NCBI GenBank assembly: GCA_029051965.1
Contig: JAIDJZ010000055.1
Location: forward strand, 1 to 8,884
Reading direction: 5' to 3'
Origin: Paramuribaculum sp.
Lineage (GTDB): Bacteria > Bacteroidota > Bacteroidia > Bacteroidales > Muribaculaceae
Length of the DNA stretch: 8,884 nucleotides
Positions 5,847 through 8,884 of this stretch are shown here, one piece after another. The stretch's first letter is position 1; every line of letters starts with the position of its first letter. The notes below the pieces were generated by a model, which saw nothing but the letters and a program-made list of their open reading frames with translations, made no database searches and had not been told where the DNA came from. The translations under genes were made by a program, and so were the position numbers.

Positions 5847-7259
5847 TTATGATTTTGAAGTTAAAGTGGTCTGATTGCCTGTTGGTTGAGATGACGGGAT
5901 CTCGGTTTCCATGAGCCGGATGATTGGCGTGTCGGAAGAGGTTTTCATTATGTTGAGATATTTCGACGCAATTGCGGATACTTCAGGGAAGCGGCTGTTG
6001 AATTCTTCGATAAATCCCGATTCACCTGTATTGAAAAGCCTGTCTGCGACTTCTCCGACGGTCAGATCCGTGATTTCGAGTGCCGGCTGGAGGGGGTGGT
6101 TGGTGAGGTCATTGTCGTCAGACTGAAGATAGTTGACAAGCTTTGCCGCATTGAGTTTGGCCACGAGAGGGCGGACGAGATTGATGGGAATCGCGTAGGT
6201 CTGCGAGATTTCAGATGCTGAAACCGGCTGCTTCTCCTCGTAGAAACGTTTGCTGATAATGCCCATTATGACGATGGCTATCTGCAGGCGGTAGTTTGTC
6301 GAAATCCGGTTGATCTTTTCTGAGAAGTTATATTCCGAGATGTTCTGTGACGCGTAGCAAAGTACGCCTCCGATGAGGGTGAACAACCAGACGAGCTGTA
6401 GCCAGAGAAGTAACAGGGGAAGGAATGAGAAGCTTCCGTAGATTGCGTTATATTTCGCAACATACATCTGTCCGGAAACAAATAGCCATTGCAGGATCTG
6501 ATAGGCCGAACCGACTGCGACTCCGGCGATGATGGCAGGTATCGGTTTGACTTTAGTATTAGGGATCAGCATGTATGATCCCGCAAAAAAGAGCCATGTC
6601 AGGACGATACTCAGGCAGTCGAGAAGCACAGGCAGTGCGGAATCGATGAAATCATAGGGGAGGAGGGTTTTTAGAGAAGTGGTCATGAACAGTTGCAGAC
6701 CGCTCGCGCAGATCATAATGACCGGCAGGATAAGGAAGATTGCGAGGTAGTCTGTCACTTTGCGCCAGAAAAGGCGTCCTCTGACAATTTGCCAGATGTT
6801 GTTGAAGCAATCTTCGACGCTTGACAGCAGTGAGATCAAAGTCCACAGCAGAAAAACAATGCCGATTCCGACGAAGACGCCTCCTGAGGCTTCCTTCAGG
6901 TAAGAGTCGACGAATCCGAATGCGGCGTTGAGAACGGTGTGCTGTGACGGAAAATACTTTATTAGCTGATCCTGAAGAATCTGTTGGAGTCCGAAACCGC
7001 GGCCTATGGCGAGCAGCAGAGCGAGTGCGGGAACGAGTGCAAGCAGTGTTCGGTATGTCAGTGCGCACGCACGCGATTGGAGATCATGGCTCAAAAAGGA
7101 GCTGACCGATAGGTTGATAGTCTTGAGCAGGTTGACCTGCCATGTTTTCCGGCTGTCGTTCCAGACGCCGGATGTGCAGTAGTTCCAGATGCCTATGCAT
7201 CTGTTGATCAGCATTGAAATTCTCGATTCCTGTTTGGTTGTATTGGATTTTTCCGACAT
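5847..7259 (-). CDS. yihY: YihY/BrkB-family inner-membrane protein with cytoplasmic C-terminal extension
   Basis: A polytopic inner-membrane protein of 470 residues from the YihY/virulence factor BrkB family (formerly annotated as 'ribonuclease BN', a label since withdrawn). Six hydrophobic segments are visible at about residues 68-87, 129-148, 170-192, 205-231, 240-262 and 277-303. The family signature NAIYGSFSFLPLLLLWLQLV (271-290) is present, as is the N-terminal ALTYRTLLALVPALAL. E. coli YihY has about 290 residues, so this protein carries roughly 150 extra after the last membrane segment. That tail includes a region (about 322-435) resembling a winged-helix fold (SASEISQTYAIPINLVRPLVAKL), then a Ser/Thr/Pro-rich end (441-470). 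The family's molecular function is not established. It is the first gene of an operon with ridA. The ATG at 7257-7259 has no Shine-Dalgarno, but a -7 box lies about 40 bp upstream. Confidence 0.9.
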   Translation of the reverse strand: MSEKSNTTKQESRISMLINRCIGIWNYCTSGVWNDSRKTWQVNLLKTINLSVSSFLSHDLQSRACALTYRTLLALVPALALLLAIGRGFGLQQILQDQLIKYFPSQHTVLNAAFGFVDSYLKEASGGVFVGIGIVFLLWTLISLLSSVEDCFNNIWQIVRGRLFWRKVTDYLAIFLILPVIMICASGLQLFMTTSLKTLLPYDFIDSALPVLLDCLSIVLTWLFFAGSYMLIPNTKVKPIPAIIAGVAVGSAYQILQWLFVSGQMYVAKYNAIYGSFSFLPLLLLWLQLVWLFTLIGGVLCYASQNISEYNFSEKINRISTNYRLQIAIVIMGIISKRFYEEKQPVSASEISQTYAIPINLVRPLVAKLNAAKLVNYLQSDDNDLTNHPLQPALEITDLTVGEVADRLFNTGESGFIEEFNSRFPEVSAIASKYLNIMKTSSDTPIIRLMETEIPSSQPTGNQTTLTSKS

Positions 7260-7298
7260 GAAGAGACTGTTAAGGATGGTTACTGATCAAATAACACG

Positions 7299-7306
7299 CA
7301 AAGTTA
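7299..7306 (-). promoter_or_regulatory. Predicted -7 box of the yihY-ridA promoter
   Basis: On the - strand this is TAACTTTG, matching TAnnTTTG. It predicts transcription starting near 7292, about 33 nt before the yihY ATG. I do not see a good TTTG at the usual -33 distance. The 15-bp sequence around it (7298-7312) is identical to that around the rpsO -7 box (7808-7822). Confidence 0.55.
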
Positions 7307-7396
7307 AGAAAATTGTTCTTAGAGAGTCTCAGAAACTCTCTTATTTCTAATCCGAAAAACCGCAGAAGTGCTTGGCAGCGGGAGGAGTAGAGGCGG

Positions 7397-7436
7397 GAAA
7401 AGAAACAGGGAACACGGCTGAGCGGTGTTCCCTGTT
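7397..7436 (-). terminator. Rho-independent terminator downstream of rpsO
   Basis: A 12-bp perfect stem pairs AACAGGGAACAC (7404-7415) with GTGTTCCCTGTT (7425-7436) around a 9-nt loop. On the - strand it is followed by TCTTTTC. It starts 27 bp after the rpsO stop and should isolate rpsO from the yihY-ridA operon downstream. The rest of the 204-bp gap at 7260-7463 holds only the yihY promoter and a weak 7-bp hairpin. Confidence 0.88.
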
Positions 7437-7463
7437 GTGTAATCTTCAAGTAGACCCTGCGGC

Positions 7464-7739
7464 TTACTTTCTGATACCAAGCTCTTTCTGGGCAATGATA
7501 GCACGGTAGCGGTTGATGTCCTTGCGGATCAGGTAGTCGAGAAGACGACGACGCTTACCAACCAATGCCTTGAGAGCGCGCGCAGTGGTATAATCTTTGT
7601 GATTTGACTTGAGGTGCTCAGTCAAATGAGCAATACGGATGGAGAATAATGCAATCTGTGCTTCAGGTGAGCCAGTGTCAGTCTTGCCCTTACCGTACTT
7701 CTCAAAGATTTCTACTTTTTCTTCAGAATTCAAGTGCAT
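7464..7739 (-). CDS. rpsO: 30S ribosomal protein S15 (bS15/uS15)
   Basis: Primary 16S rRNA-binding protein of the small-subunit platform; 91 residues against about 89 in E. coli. The hallmark TDTGSPEAQIA is at residues 20-30, the RNA-binding helix pair includes HLTEHLKSNHKDY (38-50), and LVGKRRRLLDYL follows at 59-70. The E. coli rRNA-contact triad His41/Asp48/Ser51 corresponds to His42, Asp49 and Thr52 here, a conservative change. The strongly conserved HSRRGL of proteobacteria is replaced by TTARAL, similar to other Bacteroidales S15 proteins as I recall them. The gene is monocistronic: it has its own promoter at 7809-7839 and a strong terminator. There is no Shine-Dalgarno; the start is preceded by an A/T-rich leader. 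S15 commonly represses its own translation in other phyla. Confidence 0.97.
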   Translation of the reverse strand: MHLNSEEKVEIFEKYGKGKTDTGSPEAQIALFSIRIAHLTEHLKSNHKDYTTARALKALVGKRRRLLDYLIRKDINRYRAIIAQKELGIRK

Positions 7740-7778
7740 TCTTGGAAAATTTTAGTGGTTAATAATTTATATATGTAA

Positions 7779-7799
7779 TCAGATGGCTGATGCATCTGA
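7779..7799 (-). promoter_or_regulatory. Hairpin at the 5' end of the rpsO leader (candidate S15 control element)
   Basis: TCAGATG and CATCTGA form a perfect 7-bp stem around a 7-nt loop (7786-7792). From the predicted promoter the transcript begins near 7802, so this hairpin would open the rpsO mRNA leader. It is followed by about 40 A/U-rich nt up to the ATG. The structure is seen in the sequence; a regulatory role is inferred by analogy with S15 autoregulation. Confidence 0.35.
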
Positions 7800-7808
7800 A
7801 ATCGGTTG

Positions 7809-7839
7809 CAAAGTTAAGAAAAAAATTGTTAACCTGCAA
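7809..7839 (-). promoter_or_regulatory. Predicted rpsO promoter (-33 TTG, -7 TAACTTTG)
   Basis: On the - strand, TAACTTTG (7809-7816) matches the Bacteroidota -7 consensus. CTTGC places TTG at 7837-7839, exactly 20 bp upstream, where the -33 TTTG/TTG element is expected. This is the best promoter in the window and predicts a leader of about 60 nt for rpsO. Confidence 0.7.
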
Positions 7840-7873
7840 GCCTTTTGCTGTTATGCCTAAAAATGTTTTGGAA

Positions 7874-7900
7874 ACTGATTCGCTGTATGACGAAATCAGT
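7874..7900 (-). terminator. Weak hairpin overlapping the rpoZ stop codon, possible terminator
   Basis: ACTGATT (7874-7880) pairs with AATCAGT (7894-7900). CG/CG pairs extend the stem inwards if one A is bulged. On the - strand it is followed by TTTCCAAAACATTTTT, which is T-rich but interrupted. It overlaps the rpoZ stop (7896-7898) and lies upstream of the rpsO promoter, so it could end the bamD-rpoZ transcript, perhaps inefficiently. Confidence 0.4.
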
Positions 7901-8234
7901 CTGCCATGTTGATTTTGTCTTTCGACGGATTGCGGAAGTGGACCTTTCCTTCGATATACTCCTGTGTGGCGATCAGAGTGGGCTTGGGGAGTTTTTCGTA
8001 ATAGCGGGATATTTCGATCTGCTCGCGGTTTTCGGAGATTTCCTCGAGGTTGTCGTTGAGCGAAGCGAATTCCTGGAGCTTCTTTTCCAGATCATGCTTC
8101 ATTTCCGCTGCAATCTGATTGGAACGTTTTGCAATGACGCATACGGTTTCATAGACGTTGCCCGTGTCTTCCGAAAGGTCTATGAGGTCACGGGTCACTG
8201 TGTTCAGCGGAGCATTAGTCTTTTTGTAATCCAT
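7896..8234 (-). CDS. rpoZ: RNA polymerase omega-like subunit (Rpb6-type, Bacteroidales form)
   Basis: A 112-residue cytoplasmic protein matching the Bacteroidales protein annotated as RNA polymerase subunit omega (RPB6-like family). Omega binds the beta' subunit and aids assembly of core polymerase. The most telling part is NVYETVCVIAKRSNQIAAEM (residues 26-45), which corresponds to the conserved omega helix containing the A-R/K-x-x-Q-I motif. It is followed by KKLQEFASLNDNLEE, a short coiled-coil-like helix. The C-terminal half (ISRYYEKLPKPTLIATQEYI, 75-94, and the end) is typical of the Bacteroidales form and absent from the proteobacterial protein. The gene is 51 bp downstream of bamD on the same strand, consistent with an operon. 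The ATG at 8232-8234 directly abuts a palindrome and lacks a Shine-Dalgarno. An alternative name is 'hypothetical conserved Bacteroidales protein', but the helix match makes omega likely. Confidence 0.85.
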   Translation of the reverse strand: MDYKKTNAPLNTVTRDLIDLSEDTGNVYETVCVIAKRSNQIAAEMKHDLEKKLQEFASLNDNLEEISENREQIEISRYYEKLPKPTLIATQEYIEGKVHFRNPSKDKINMAD

Positions 8235-8258
8235 ACTAATTAGTCTAATAACGTTATT
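8235..8258. repeat. Two adjacent perfect palindromes between bamD and rpoZ
   Basis: ACTAATTAGT (8235-8244) and AATAACGTTATT (8247-8258) are both perfect palindromes, separated by 2 bp, immediately upstream of the rpoZ ATG. The palindrome nearer the gene ends at the base just before the start codon. They could bind a dimeric regulator, but A/T-rich intergenic DNA produces such sequences by chance fairly often. No promoter consensus is seen here. Confidence 0.55.
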
Positions 8259-8285
8259 TTGTGGAATATATTTCTTTGGTGGGGG

Positions 8286-8884
8286 TTATTCGCGGATATG
8301 GTCGCTGGCGATTTTGAAGATGTTGTCGGCCTCTTTGCGGTTGGGGCTGTCGGGATAGTTGTTGATGAAGGAATAGTATTCATCGATGACAATCCGGTAG
8401 CGGTCCTGTTTCTTTTCCTCAACACTCTGGGAGGCCTCCTGATAGCGGGCTTTGAGCACCAGCAGTTCGAGGTCTTCCTTATAGCGCGAATAGGGGTAAT
8501 CTTTAATTGCGTTTTTTGCAACGATCACACACGACTCATAGTTGTTGCCCATGTAGTTGCCAAGGTTGTAGTAGAGCTGTGCGTTCTGGAGCTGTTTGAG
8601 CGTCAGTTTGTCCTGAAGCTCGAAGATCGCATTCTGCGCGATGCTGACTTTGTCGCTCTGGGGGAAATATTCGAGAAATGACTGGAGCTCCTCGATTGCC
8701 TTTATCGTACCGCTCTGGTCGAGCTGCACGTCGGGGGAGTCCAGATAGTAGCCATAGCCGCAATAGAATCGGGCCAGCTCGGTGTAGCGGCCTTTGGGGT
8801 AGCGGTCGTAGTAGGTCTTGAAATATGCTCCGGAGTTGATGTAGTCTTTGTTTTCGTAGTGGCTTAGCGCAAGCAGATAGAGGG
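8286..8884 (-). CDS. bamD: Outer membrane assembly lipoprotein BamD, start beyond the window edge
   Basis: The C-terminal part, about 199 residues, of BamD, the TPR lipoprotein of the beta-barrel assembly (BAM) complex at the inner face of the outer membrane. The frame is open to the right edge without a stop; the signal peptide and lipidated cysteine lie outside. Visible TPR-like repeats carry the usual Tyr-rich helices: LLALSHYENKDYINSGAYF, then TYYDRYPKGRYTELARF, then the BamD hallmark DSPDVQLDQSGTIKAIEELQ. Then come FLEYFPQSDKV, YYNLGNYMGNNYESCVIVAK, DYPYSRYKEDLELLVLKARY and the terminal NNYPDSPNRKEAD. Bacteroidales BamD is about 270 residues, so roughly 70 are missing. The GTG at 8727-8729 is only an internal valine codon. 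rpoZ follows 51 bp downstream on the same strand, giving a probable bamD-rpoZ operon. Confidence 0.9.
   Translation of the reverse strand, partial: LYLLALSHYENKDYINSGAYFKTYYDRYPKGRYTELARFYCGYGYYLDSPDVQLDQSGTIKAIEELQSFLEYFPQSDKVSIAQNAIFELQDKLTLKQLQNAQLYYNLGNYMGNNYESCVIVAKNAIKDYPYSRYKEDLELLVLKARYQEASQSVEEKKQDRYRIVIDEYYSFINNYPDSPNRKEADNIFKIASDHIRE

Noticed and set aside
7321..7341. A 7-bp hairpin (AGAGAGT/ACTCTCT) upstream of yihY
   Set aside because: Short stem, no T-tract on the - strand, and rpsO already has a strong terminator closer to it; it could be an operator but nothing supports that.
7319..7504. A small - strand frame between yihY and rpsO
   Set aside because: It overlaps the end of rpsO out of frame, crosses the terminator and has no coding character.
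8259..8681. A hydrophobic 140-residue frame antisense to bamD that looks like a membrane protein
   Set aside because: The antisense of a Glu/Asp/Lys/Tyr-rich TPR protein naturally yields Phe/Leu/Val-rich sequence; there is no conserved pattern, and bamD is clear on the other strand.
8286..8729. BamD as a complete 147-residue protein starting at the GTG at 8727-8729
   Set aside because: The same frame runs on to the window edge with BamD-like TPR sequence; the GTG is an internal Val codon in the DSPDVQLDQ motif.

Overview
The window reads as chromosome of an anaerobic gut-type Bacteroidota, order Bacteroidales. Three things support this. The omega-like RNA polymerase subunit and the S15 sequence are of the Bacteroidales type. 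Promoter cores fit the Bacteroidota consensus TAnnTTTG. Most starts lack a clear Shine-Dalgarno sequence and have A/T-rich leaders. The moderate G+C and codon use would suit a Muribaculaceae-like genome, but that family assignment is inference. I see no rRNA, tRNA, CRISPR array, insertion sequence, integrase or phage gene, so this looks like core chromosome rather than an island.

Layout, left to right. (1) 2-1834, + strand: the C-terminal two thirds or so of a Pif1/RecD-type superfamily 1 helicase, with a basic linker and a C-terminal helix-turn-helix domain; its Walker A part lies outside the window. (2) A bidirectional terminator separates it from a convergent lipoprotein gene with two META domains (1927-2787, -). 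(3) A 174-bp divergent promoter region (2788-2961) contains an 11-bp perfect inverted repeat, each arm of which carries a -7 box for one of the two directions. (4) 2962-5455, + strand: a likely operon of two overlapping half-size chromate-transporter (CHR) genes followed by folC. (5) 5468-7259, - strand: yihY then ridA, 4 bp apart, convergent with folC. (6) 7464-7739, - strand: rpsO, with its own promoter, a short leader hairpin and a strong terminator. (7) 7896-8884, - strand: bamD (start outside the window) then rpoZ, with two perfect palindromes in the 51-bp gap between them.

Functionally the right half is housekeeping: outer-membrane protein assembly (BamD), transcription (omega), translation (S15), metabolite damage control (RidA) and an inner-membrane protein of unsettled role (YihY). 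The left half joins DNA metabolism, an envelope lipoprotein, anion transport and folate polyglutamylation.

I found no convincing new multi-gene system. The points most worth a second look are the mirror-symmetric divergent promoter at 2896-2938, the candidate S15 leader structure at 7779-7799, the twin palindromes before rpoZ, and the domain architectures of the helicase, the META lipoprotein and YihY.
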